Positions 8,064 through 15,876 of a stretch of 64,000 bases of DNA are shown here, piece after piece. The notes under the pieces were generated by a model. That model was not told where the DNA came from and searched no databases. It was given only the letters and a program-made list of their open reading frames with translations. This DNA comes from G963663775 sp963663775 (GTDB taxonomy: Bacteria > Bacillota > Clostridia > Oscillospirales > Butyricicoccaceae). Position 1 is the first letter of the stretch. Every line of letters begins with the position of its first letter. A program made the position numbers and the translations under genes. The DNA lies in NCBI GenBank assembly GCA_963663775.1, contig OY760624.1, positions 2,170,001 through 2,234,000 of the forward strand, given 5' to 3'.

Positions 8064-8699
8064 ATGAGTATTTTAGTGGAAATCAGCACACTGCTGCAGC
8101 AGGGACGTGCACCGAAGGTGAAGGCATTGGTCGAACAGGCGTTGCAGGAGGGTGTGCCTGCACCGCAGATTTTAGAAGAAGGCTTGCTGGGCGGCATGAA
8201 TGTGGTTGGTCAGCGATTCAAGAATAATGAGATTTTTGTGCCGGAAGTATTGGTTGCAGCACGTGCGATGAGCCGTGGTGTCGATGTGCTTCGCCCATAT
8301 CTGGTGGAAGATGGGGTAGAAGAAAAGGGCACGGCTGTCATTGGCAGCATCAAGGGTGACCTGCATGACATCGGCAAGAATTTGGTGCGCATGATGATGG
8401 AGGGCAAGGGTCTGAAGGTTATCGACTTGGGTGTCGATGTGGATGCTGCTAAGTTTGTGGAAGCGGCAAAGGAACATGGCGCACAGCTGATTGTGTGCTC
8501 GGCATTGCTGACAACCACCATGAACGGGATGCGTGATTTGGTGGAAGCTGTGAAGGCATCGGAACTGAACGGCAAGGTAAAGGTTATGGTGGGCGGTGCG
8601 CCGATTACACAGGCGTTCTGTGATTCTATTGGCGCAGATAAATACACACCGGACGCTGCAACGGCGGCAGAAATTGCACTGGAGCTGTGCGTAGGCTAA
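8064..8699 (+). CDS. Methyltransferase corrinoid protein (MtaC/MtvC/OdmA-like B12-binding protein)
   Basis: This 211-residue protein carries the corrinoid cofactor between a methyl donor and a methyl acceptor. The first ~85 residues are the helical cap domain (B12-binding 2) and the rest is the Rossmann-like B12 domain. The cobalt-ligand motif is GDLHDIG (Asp99, His101, Gly104), followed by the conserved SALLTTT and MVGGAPIT segments that bind the nucleotide tail. AAAAGGAG lies eight bases before the ATG at 8064. It leads an operon with a UroD-type methyltransferase and a CobW GTPase, and is divergent from its presumed activator RACo. Confidence 0.95.
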   Translation: MSILVEISTLLQQGRAPKVKALVEQALQEGVPAPQILEEGLLGGMNVVGQRFKNNEIFVPEVLVAARAMSRGVDVLRPYLVEDGVEEKGTAVIGSIKGDLHDIGKNLVRMMMEGKGLKVIDLGVDVDAAKFVEAAKEHGAQLIVCSALLTTTMNGMRDLVEAVKASELNGKVKVMVGGAPITQAFCDSIGADKYTPDAATAAEIALELCVG

Positions 8700-8720
8700 T
8701 TCAAAAAAGGAGAGAATACC

Positions 8721-10103
8721 ATGAAAGAACTGCTATTGCAGACCCTGCGTCATGAAGAAACCGCCCGTGCACCGTGGGTGCCGTTTGCGGGGGTACATGC
8801 TGCAAAGCTGAAAGGCTACACCGCAACAGAGATGCTGACCGATGCAGACAAGGCGGTTGCATCCCTGTTGGAGGTCAATCGACTGTATAAACCGGATGGT
8901 CAGCCCATGATTTTTGATTTGCAGATTGAGGCGGAATGCTTGGGCTGCGAACTGGTGTGGGCGGATGACGGCCCTCCCTCTGTCAAGACGCATCCGCTGG
9001 ACGGCAGCGATGAGGAGGCCCCTGAAACCCCGTGCGACTGCAACATCCCGACCGAGCAAAGCGGACGTATTCCGTATGTGTTGGATGTGATGCGCCGTAT
9101 GAAACAGGAGGTGGGGGACACCACTGCACTGTATGGCTTGATTTGCGGTCCGTTTACACTGGCATCTCATCTGCGCGGCAACAATCTGTTCACGGATATG
9201 TTTGACTTTGAAGAAGAAGTGGAAAGCCTGTTTGCCTTCTGCAACCGTGTTTGCATCAAAATGAGCGAACTCTATATCGAGGCGGGCATGGATGTCATCG
9301 CAGTGGTTGACCCGCTGATTTCTCAAATATCTACTGCACATTTTGAACAGTTTATGGAAGTGCCGTATACCGAACTGTTCGATTTCATTCGTGAAAAGGG
9401 CGTGTTTTCTTCCTTTTTTGTCTGCGGCGATGCAACCCGTAATATTGCAGCCATGTGCAAGACAAAGCCGGATTCGATCTCTGTGGATGAAAACGTGGAT
9501 TTGCTCACTGCGAAAAAAATTACCGACGAGTACAATGTGGTAATGGGCGGCAACATTCCGCTGACCTCTATCATGCTGCTGGGCAACCAGCAAGACAACA
9601 TGAAGTGGACAGTCGAGCTGCTGGACAAGGTGCAGCCGAAGCGCAACTTTATCTTGGCACCGGGCTGCGATATGCCGTATGATGTGCCGATTGAGAACAC
9701 CATTGGGGTTGCGCAAGCGGCATTGGAAACCGATGAAGTGCGGGAACTGGTGAAAAACTACACGGCAGTAGACGAGGATATTGCAGTGGATTTGCCGGAC
9801 TATGCGGGTCTGAAAAAGCCGCTGGTGGAAGTCTTTACACTTGATTCCGCAACCTGTGCGGCGTGTACCTACATGATGGGTGCGGCAAACATGGCAGTTG
9901 ACATTTATGGTGACAAAATCGATATGATTGAATATAAATTCAATAAGAAGGAAAATATTGCACGCTGCAAGAAAATGGGTGTGCCCAATCTGCCCTCGAT
10001 GTATGTCAATGGAGAACTGAAATTCCGTTCGATTATTCCAACCCGTGCAGAGCTGGAAGAGGCGGTGAACGCAGCACTAAAACAATGCGAGGCAAACGCA
10101 TGA
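8721..10103 (+). CDS. UroD/MtaA-type methyltransferase with a C-terminal thioredoxin-like CxxC domain
   Basis: Residues 1 to ~345 form a UroD/MtaA-CmuA TIM-barrel methyltransferase domain, the family that includes coenzyme M methylases and some O-demethylases. The usual zinc motif H-x-C-G appears here as Phe233-Val-Cys235-Gly, so the first histidine ligand is missing; a second cysteine, Cys316 in APGCDMP, is kept. Residues ~365-455 are an extra domain with CAAC (Cys379, Cys382) at the end of a beta strand and the cis-proline-like NLPSMYVNGE, as in thioredoxin/glutaredoxin folds. It is 21 bases downstream of the corrinoid protein and overlaps the CobW gene by ATGA. It probably moves a methyl group to or from that corrinoid protein; the substrate is unknown. 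Confidence 0.88.
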   Translation: MKELLLQTLRHEETARAPWVPFAGVHAAKLKGYTATEMLTDADKAVASLLEVNRLYKPDGQPMIFDLQIEAECLGCELVWADDGPPSVKTHPLDGSDEEAPETPCDCNIPTEQSGRIPYVLDVMRRMKQEVGDTTALYGLICGPFTLASHLRGNNLFTDMFDFEEEVESLFAFCNRVCIKMSELYIEAGMDVIAVVDPLISQISTAHFEQFMEVPYTELFDFIREKGVFSSFFVCGDATRNIAAMCKTKPDSISVDENVDLLTAKKITDEYNVVMGGNIPLTSIMLLGNQQDNMKWTVELLDKVQPKRNFILAPGCDMPYDVPIENTIGVAQAALETDEVRELVKNYTAVDEDIAVDLPDYAGLKKPLVEVFTLDSATCAACTYMMGAANMAVDIYGDKIDMIEYKFNKKENIARCKKMGVPNLPSMYVNGELKFRSIIPTRAELEEAVNAALKQCEANA

Positions 10104-11023
10104 GCCGCCTGTATTTGGTGACAGGGTTTCTTGGCGCAGGCAAAACCACGTTTTTGAAACAGTTCATTCGCTTGTTTCAAGGACAAAAAATACAGCTGAT
10201 TGTTAATGAGTTTGGCAAGGAGGGTGTCGATGGCACACTCCTTGCCGACCTCGGCGCATATCTCAAAGAAATTGCCGGCGGGTCGGTGTTCTGCTCCTGT
10301 CGGCTGGATCAGTTTGAAAAAGTGCTGCGAGAATCTGCCGATTTACAGCCGGATGTGATTTTGGTGGAAGCCTCCGGTCTTTCCGATCCGACCGGTGTGC
10401 GAAAGCTGTTTTCTCAAACCGAACGCTTCCCGCACATCACCTATATGGGGGGCGTGTGTCTGGTGGATGCAGTGCGTTTTCCGAAGCTGTATGCCACAGC
10501 ACGGGTCTGCAAAAAGCAGCTCGCTGCCAGCGATGTGGTGGTGCTCAACAAATGTGACCGTGCCACGCCGGAACAGCTTGCCCAAACACAAGGGCTGCTA
10601 CACGGGCAGCGTCCGGATATAGCGGTGCTTGCAACCAGCTTCGGTCAGATTACAGCGGATATTTTGCAGCATTTGTCAGGTGTGCACACGGGACAGGATA
10701 CACCGGAATGGCACACGGCGGATGTGTCCCTGCGCAAGCAGCTGCTGACCATTGCGCCGACGATTTCTCGCTATGCACTGATAAAATTTCTGGAGATGTT
10801 TTTGGAAGAAACCTATCGCACGAAGGGATTTATACGCACAACGGACGGTTTGATGCTGGTGAACTGTGTCGGCAATGTGCCGCAGGTAGAGCGGTTTAGC
10901 GGCAGTGTGCCGGACGAAAGCGTGGGACATCTGGTGGTGCTGTCCGGAGAGGGCATGCGGATGCGCAAAGCTGTGCAGGAAGCCGTGAAATGGTATGCGG
11001 AGTATATTATTGCTGTGGAATAG
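10100..11023 (+). CDS. CobW/COG0523-family GTPase, putative metal chaperone
   Basis: This 307-residue G3E GTPase has Walker A GFLGAGKTT near the N-terminus, EASGLSDP as the switch region and LNKCD as the G4 motif. The metal-binding CxCC loop of the family is reduced to FCSC (Cys65, Cys67). The start at 10100 overlaps the stop of the UroD-type methyltransferase, so the two are translationally coupled. COG0523 proteins deliver Zn or Co. Loading metal into the adjacent methyltransferase or corrinoid system fits the context but is inference. It is the last gene before the riboswitch. Confidence 0.85.
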   Translation: MSRLYLVTGFLGAGKTTFLKQFIRLFQGQKIQLIVNEFGKEGVDGTLLADLGAYLKEIAGGSVFCSCRLDQFEKVLRESADLQPDVILVEASGLSDPTGVRKLFSQTERFPHITYMGGVCLVDAVRFPKLYATARVCKKQLAASDVVVLNKCDRATPEQLAQTQGLLHGQRPDIAVLATSFGQITADILQHLSGVHTGQDTPEWHTADVSLRKQLLTIAPTISRYALIKFLEMFLEETYRTKGFIRTTDGLMLVNCVGNVPQVERFSGSVPDESVGHLVVLSGEGMRMRKAVQEAVKWYAEYIIAVE

Positions 11024-11098
11024 CGGGTGTCGCTGCGATTTTAAAGCACGTTTGGCACAAGCAATTTGGGATAATTCTGCTGTATATCGGCAAAACTA

Positions 11099-11126
11099 TT
11101 GACAAACACAATATTTATAGTATGAT
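11099..11126 (+). promoter_or_regulatory. Promoter of the cobalt ECF transporter operon
   Basis: TTGACA (11099-11104) and TATGAT (11121-11126) are separated by 16 bases. The expected transcription start, near 11133, lies just upstream of the cobalamin riboswitch. This is a sigma-A type match judged by eye. Confidence 0.65.
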
Positions 11127-11149
11127 AGTAGAAATAGGAAATGATGATA

Positions 11150-11309
11150 CGTTTGGGAATTTCTTCTATTGAAGAAAGGAAGTCGGGTGAGAATCCCGCG
11201 CAGTCCCGCTGCCGTATGAGGGGAGTCCCGCACACAATGCCACTGGAATGCAGATTCTGGGAAGGCGTGCGTAAGATGATGAGCCTTGAGCCGGAATACA
11301 ACCCAAACG
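11150..11309 (+). promoter_or_regulatory. Cobalamin riboswitch
   Basis: The segment has the conserved core GGTGAGAATCCCGC followed by the B12-box-like GCGCAGTCCCGCTGCC, then GCCACTGG and a 3' GAGCCGGAATAC element as in other AdoCbl riboswitches. The closing P1 helix is an exact 8-bp pair, CGTTTGGG (11150-11157) with CCCAAACG (11302-11309). A terminator follows at once, so cobalamin should stop transcription into cbiQOMN. This fits control of cobalt uptake by the end product. Confidence 0.92.
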
Positions 11310-11321
11310 TGGATGCAATCA

Positions 11322-11353
11322 CACCCTGCGATGGACAGGGGGGTGCTTCTTTT
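11322..11353 (+). terminator. Riboswitch-controlled terminator upstream of cbiQ
   Basis: CACCCTG pairs with CAGGG/GGTG around a short loop and is followed by CTTCTTTTT. It lies 13 bases after the P1 helix of the cobalamin riboswitch and about 70 bases before cbiQ, so it is the likely expression platform. Confidence 0.75.
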
Positions 11354-11423
11354 TATGCCCAAATTCCAAAGGCACGTAGCGCAGTGGGCATGGCACAGTA
11401 GAGCAGGAAAGGGGGCGGCAGAT

Positions 11424-12314
11424 ATGGGCACAATATTGGTGGTGCTGGCAGGGGTGTTTTTTGCCGTGCTGACACTAGCGGGCAGATACCGTTGGGCGCA
11501 TACCCTGCCAAGGGAAACGCATTCTCACAGCAAGATGCAGGGGTCTTTTTTATCGATTGACTATTTTGCGTATGCCTCCAAAATCAGAGGCTGGTCACCT
11601 GCGTTTAAGGTTATCTTGGCACTTTTGACCATTGTGTTTTGCATTGTGCTAAACAATGCGGCGGTATCTATCGTTGTCATTTTTACCATGGCGTATCTTG
11701 TCATTGCAGTCGGGGGACTTTCCCCTCGTGCATATGGTTCGGTGCTGCTGATTCCGCTGACCTTTATCCTGCTGAGTGTATTCGCCGTCATCGTGGATTT
11801 TTCCAAGCAATCGATGGGCGCACATCAGATTTTTTTCGGCTTTGGATATGTATATACCACATCGGCCATGGTGAAAAGCGGGTTGCAGCTGCTGCTGAAG
11901 GTGGTGGCGTCCATCAGTGCGCTGCAGTTCATGATTTTGACAACCCCCTCCTCGGAAATCATTGCGGTGCTGCGAAAAACCCGACTGCCAGCGATTTTGA
12001 TGGATTTAATGCACATGATTTATCGGTATATTTTTATTTTACTGGATGTATTGTTTCAAATGCAGGTATCCGCAGCGGCACGATTGGGATATTGTGATTT
12101 TGCAACGGCTTGCCGTACGTTTGGCGGGATTACAAGCAATTTGCTGGTTGTATTTCTAAAAAAGGCAAATGCGTATTATGATGCATTGGAGGCACGGTGT
12201 TATGCCGGCGAACTGCTGTTTTTAGAGGAAGAGAAGCCGATAAAGCGACCGCAAGTGGTGTATGCGGTGATATATTTTCTGTACTTGCTGCTGGTATGGT
12301 ATCAGACCCGATAG
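11424..12314 (+). CDS. cbiQ: Cobalt ECF transporter transmembrane protein CbiQ
   Basis: CbiQ is the coupling T component that links the CbiM/CbiN substrate module to the CbiO ATPase. The 296-residue protein has several hydrophobic segments and the coupling-helix motif ALEARCYAGE, a version of the A-x-x-x-R-x-x-G signature. The first ~45 residues add one extra transmembrane segment and a His/Ser-containing linker (HTLPRETHSHS) before the point where CbiQ usually starts (SIDYFAYASK). ATG at 11424 follows GGGGGCGG. It is the first gene of the riboswitch-controlled operon, with cbiO ten bases downstream. Confidence 0.88.
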   Translation: MGTILVVLAGVFFAVLTLAGRYRWAHTLPRETHSHSKMQGSFLSIDYFAYASKIRGWSPAFKVILALLTIVFCIVLNNAAVSIVVIFTMAYLVIAVGGLSPRAYGSVLLIPLTFILLSVFAVIVDFSKQSMGAHQIFFGFGYVYTTSAMVKSGLQLLLKVVASISALQFMILTTPSSEIIAVLRKTRLPAILMDLMHMIYRYIFILLDVLFQMQVSAAARLGYCDFATACRTFGGITSNLLVVFLKKANAYYDALEARCYAGELLFLEEEKPIKRPQVVYAVIYFLYLLLVWYQTR

Positions 12315-12324
12315 GTGGAATTGG

Positions 12325-13164
12325 ATGAAAAAAAGCGTTTTAAAGACTGAAAATCTGCGGTTTGTGTATGGAAATGGAAAGCCTGCACTGGATGGTGTGG
12401 ATGTGGAGCTTTATGCAGGCGAAAAAATTGCGGTGCTGGGCGCAAATGGCTCTGGAAAATCCACCTTTTTTCTGCATTTGAATGGCGTCTATACGCCGAC
12501 ACAAGGCGAAATTTATTATAACGATGCGCTTGTTACCAAAAAGACACTGCGTGAATTGCGCAAGCATGTTGGCATTGTGTTTCAAGATGCGGATAACCAA
12601 ATCATTGCCGCCACTGTGCGGGCAGAGGTCGGCTTCGGCCCGATGAATTTAAAGCTGCCAAAAGCCGAAGTGGCGGCACGGGTGACACAAGCGCTGGCAT
12701 ATATGAATCTTTCCGGTTTTGAAGACCGTCCGCCGCATTATTTGAGCGGGGGCGAGAAAAAACGGGTCAGTATTGCAGATGTGGTGGCAATGGAGCCGAC
12801 CGTCATGATTTTTGATGAGCCAACTGCTTCGCTGGATCCGCTGAATGCCATGATGCTGGAAAATGTGTTGGAAAAACTGCGGGAAGCGCACAAAACCATT
12901 TTGATTTCCACGCACGATGTGGATTTTACATATCGTTGGGCAGAGCGCATTTTGGTGTTCTGCGAGGGGCGTATCATTGCAGACGGCACGCCATATGAAA
13001 TTTTCAGCCAAGCAGACATTTTGCAAAAAGCAAACTTAAAGCAGCCGATTTTATGGGAACTATATGAAATGCTGGTTGCAAAGCACATGCTACCGGACAC
13101 AAAGGCATATCCGAAAACATCCGCAGAGCTGGAGCGTTTGCTGGACCGTACACAGGAGCGTTGA
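12325..13164 (+). CDS. cbiO: Cobalt ECF transporter ATPase CbiO
   Basis: This 279-residue ABC ATPase powers cobalt import. It has Walker A GANGSGKST, the Q-loop VFQDADNQ, which is typical of ECF ATPases, the signature LSGGEKKR, Walker B VMIFDEPTASLDP and the switch histidine STHD. The next gene, cbiM, starts 42 bases further on with its own AGGAGGA site. A single CbiO gene implies a homodimer, as in other CbiMNQO systems. Confidence 0.95.
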   Translation: MKKSVLKTENLRFVYGNGKPALDGVDVELYAGEKIAVLGANGSGKSTFFLHLNGVYTPTQGEIYYNDALVTKKTLRELRKHVGIVFQDADNQIIAATVRAEVGFGPMNLKLPKAEVAARVTQALAYMNLSGFEDRPPHYLSGGEKKRVSIADVVAMEPTVMIFDEPTASLDPLNAMMLENVLEKLREAHKTILISTHDVDFTYRWAERILVFCEGRIIADGTPYEIFSQADILQKANLKQPILWELYEMLVAKHMLPDTKAYPKTSAELERLLDRTQER

Positions 13165-13206
13165 GGTGGGTTCACCTGAACATATATTAAAACAGGAGGA
13201 AGTATC

Positions 13207-13953
13207 ATGAAAAAAAGTCAGAAGCGCATTGTCAGCATGGCAGCCGTGCTTGCGCTTACCCTTGGAATGATTCCGATGGCAAGCGCAATGCACATCATGG
13301 AGGGCTATTTGCCGCCGAGCTACTGCATTTTGTGGGGGGCACTTTGTCTGCCGTTTCTTGCGGCGGGGTGGTTTTCCATTCGCAAACGATTGCAAGAAAA
13401 TCCAAGGTCGATGACTGTTTTGGCGATTTCCGGTGCGTTTATTTTCGTGCTGTCGTCGCTGAAAATTCCATCTGTCACAGGCAGCTGCTCACATATGACA
13501 GGAACCGGTCTGGCGGCGATTTTGTTTGGTGCAGGTACGGTGAGTGTTTTGGGCATCGTTGTATTGATTTTTCAAGCAACGCTGTTGGCGCATGGCGGCA
13601 TTACGACCCTTGGCGCTAACACCTTTTCCATGGCAATCGCCGGACCGATTGTAACGGTGCTGGTGTATAAGCTCTGCAATGCACTTAAGGTGAACAAGCA
13701 TGTGGGCGTTTTCCTTGCCGCTGCGGTGGGGGACCTGTTTACCTATTGCGTGACCAGTGTGCAGCTGGCACTGGCATATCCTTCTGCACAGGGCGGTGTT
13801 TTGGGTTCTGCAATGAAGTTTTTGGCGGTTTTTGCGCCGACACAGCTGCCGTTGGCAATCATCGAGGGCGTTTTGACGGTTTTGATTGTGATGGGATTGG
13901 AAACATATGCAAAACCTGAGCTGCGTGAAATTGGCTATGTAAAGGTGGGCTGA
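13207..13953 (+). CDS. cbiM: Cobalt ECF transporter substrate-binding component CbiM
   Basis: CbiM binds Co2+ within the membrane. The 248-residue protein starts with a signal-like segment (VLALTLGMIPMASA) followed by MHIMEGYLPP, the family hallmark. In CbiM the new N-terminus and the histidine right after it make the metal site, so cleavage after ASA is likely. Six or so further hydrophobic segments follow, with SSLKIPSVTGSCSHMTGTGL matching the conserved core. CbiN begins two bases after the stop. Confidence 0.95.
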   Translation: MKKSQKRIVSMAAVLALTLGMIPMASAMHIMEGYLPPSYCILWGALCLPFLAAGWFSIRKRLQENPRSMTVLAISGAFIFVLSSLKIPSVTGSCSHMTGTGLAAILFGAGTVSVLGIVVLIFQATLLAHGGITTLGANTFSMAIAGPIVTVLVYKLCNALKVNKHVGVFLAAAVGDLFTYCVTSVQLALAYPSAQGGVLGSAMKFLAVFAPTQLPLAIIEGVLTVLIVMGLETYAKPELREIGYVKVG

Positions 13954-13955
13954 AC

Positions 13956-14285
13956 ATGAACAAAAAAGGATTTAAGGTGGTTGTGTTATTGCTGCTGGTC
14001 GGCGTGCTCGCAGTGGTGCCGTTATTCCTGCAGAAGGGGGCGGCGTTTGGCGGCTCGGATGATGCGGGAAGCGAGATGGTCAACCAGATTACCGGCGGGG
14101 AATACCAGCCGTGGTTTACCCCCATTGCAGAAAATCTCATCGGCGGCGAGCTGCCGGGTGAAATCGAAAGCTTGCTGTTTTGCGTACAGACCGGAATCGG
14201 CGTGGGCGTGATTGCGTTTTTCATGGGACGTTTGGTGGAACGCAAAAAACAAGAGCGACTGCACGAAAAGCAGACAGAAGAGTAA
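13956..14285 (+). CDS. cbiN: Cobalt ECF transporter auxiliary component CbiN
   Basis: CbiN is a small membrane protein that helps load cobalt into CbiM. The 109 residues have two hydrophobic segments (about 7-24 and 73-90) flanking an extracytoplasmic loop with the conserved GSDDAGSEMV and YQPWF-type elements. The C-terminus is charged. It starts two bases after cbiM, so the two are coupled, and it is followed by a strong bidirectional terminator. Confidence 0.93.
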   Translation: MNKKGFKVVVLLLLVGVLAVVPLFLQKGAAFGGSDDAGSEMVNQITGGEYQPWFTPIAENLIGGELPGEIESLLFCVQTGIGVGVIAFFMGRLVERKKQERLHEKQTEE

Positions 14286-14305
14286 ACGGCAGCGTTTGGA
14301 TATAG

Positions 14306-14345
14306 AAAGCCTCCTTGGAATACAAGTGCATTCCAAGGAGGCTTT
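14306..14345. terminator. Bidirectional terminator between cbiN and the UroD-type methyltransferase gene
   Basis: A perfect 16-bp stem (14306-14321 with 14330-14345) encloses an eight-base loop between two convergent genes. A short T run follows on each strand. Confidence 0.85.
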
Positions 14346-14373
14346 TGGTGGAGTTTTCAGAGAAAATCCGAAA

Positions 14374-15657
14374 TTATAGACCGAAGTGCTTCTTATTGTA
14401 TTTATGGACGGCTTCAAATGCTGCCCAAATATTTTCGGGACGAGTATCGCCGACAATATTATGAATCGTGTTGAACACATAGCCGCCGCCCTTGGAAAGG
14501 ATGTCCAAACGCTCGGTCACTTGTGCGGCAACCTCTTCCGGTGTGCCGTTGGGCAGCATGCTCTGCGTGTCTACGCCGCCGCCCCAGAAGACCAGCTTGT
14601 CGCCATATTTATCCTTGAGCATCTGTGCATCCATGCCCGTGGCGGAAAGCTGCACGGGATTGATGATGTCCATGCCCATGTCAACAAAATCATCCAGCAG
14701 CTTGACAACGCAGCCGCAGGTGTGGAAAAAGGTCTTCCATTTGGTGTTTTGATGCACCCAATCACATATGCGCTTATAGTAGGGTTTGTACAGTTCCTTA
14801 AACATGTCAGAGGACATAAACTCTGCATTTTGCGTGCCGAAGTCTGTGCCGCTAATCCAAACAATCTGAATCTTATCACCGCATGCCTGCTTGTAAATCT
14901 CCAGATTTTTGAGCATGAATTCGGTTTGCATTTCAAAAACTTCCTGCACATATTCCGGATAGAGCAGCTGTGCCATGCACCATTGGTCAAACTTGCGGAT
15001 GCCCTTTGGGAATTTTTCAAACGGTGCAGGAATGGCACCGGAATCGCCGAAGCCTGCGCCGGCAAGGTTGCCGATGACGGCATAGTCGGTTTCCGTGAAC
15101 AAGCGGTGCGATTCCCGCTCATAGTATTTTGCGGTTTCATCGCTCATGACAGAGAAGAAGTTTTTAAAATCTTCCCGTGGGGTTAAATTATCTTCGTCCA
15201 CTTCTGGTGTACGGTCGATAATGTCAAAGAAATAGCCGCCGGACGGCATATAGATGGAGGGAGGTGCGGTGCGGTCGCCCTGCGGATACATTTTAATGCC
15301 GCCGTCTTCCAGAATGTCAAATGCATTGCCGGCATTGATGAAAGCGGGGGTACCGTCCGGCATGGTGAACACGGTTTTCTCGCCGGTGTAGGGTACGCCC
15401 AGCGAATCCTCGGGGTGGTTCATGCCGATTACATCGCCCATGACCATACGGCGCAAATCTTCATCAACCACGCCAAGCATCTGGCAGATTTCAAACGTGT
15501 CCGGTGTCTTTTTCTCCAGACCAAGATATTCCCGCAGGCGATACAGTGCAGATACACTGATGCCGGTTTGACCGGTTGCGCCCAGGTCAATCGGGATGCG
15601 GTCGGGCTGCTTATGATTGATTGCGGCAAGTACACGTTCTCTGGATGTCATCATCAT
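14374..15657 (-). CDS. UroD/MtaA-family methyltransferase-like protein
   Basis: This 427-residue protein belongs to the UroD family. It has the N-terminal RERVLAAINHKQPDRIPIDLGA seen in many corrinoid-linked members, and a zinc-type motif HTCGC with histidine and cysteines kept. The C-terminal part has WGGGVDTQ and FNTIHNIVGDTRPENI. It is not a true uroporphyrinogen decarboxylase by context and resembles the large, poorly characterised group near MtaA/CmuA. Unlike the copy at 8721-10103 it has no CxxC extension. AAGGAG lies seven bases before the ATG. It is divergent from an AraC regulator, so substrate-dependent induction is likely (inference). Confidence 0.88.
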   Translation of the reverse strand: MMMTSRERVLAAINHKQPDRIPIDLGATGQTGISVSALYRLREYLGLEKKTPDTFEICQMLGVVDEDLRRMVMGDVIGMNHPEDSLGVPYTGEKTVFTMPDGTPAFINAGNAFDILEDGGIKMYPQGDRTAPPSIYMPSGGYFFDIIDRTPEVDEDNLTPREDFKNFFSVMSDETAKYYERESHRLFTETDYAVIGNLAGAGFGDSGAIPAPFEKFPKGIRKFDQWCMAQLLYPEYVQEVFEMQTEFMLKNLEIYKQACGDKIQIVWISGTDFGTQNAEFMSSDMFKELYKPYYKRICDWVHQNTKWKTFFHTCGCVVKLLDDFVDMGMDIINPVQLSATGMDAQMLKDKYGDKLVFWGGGVDTQSMLPNGTPEEVAAQVTERLDILSKGGGYVFNTIHNIVGDTRPENIWAAFEAVHKYNKKHFGL

Positions 15658-15876
15658 TCAAAAACTCCTTCGTTTTACATATTTATGGATAGATTATCGG
15701 AGAATATGTTGTAATCTTTCTTCCATTATAGCGAGAGGAATCGACAAAATGAATGCTGTATTTTGCTTTTTACTTAACCGATATTGACTTGTGAGAGGGT
15801 GCCGTGCACGCAATCAGAGGAGGTATTATATTTTTGTGAAGTATATGGAAACAGGGGCTTGGATGGAGGTGGTTGT

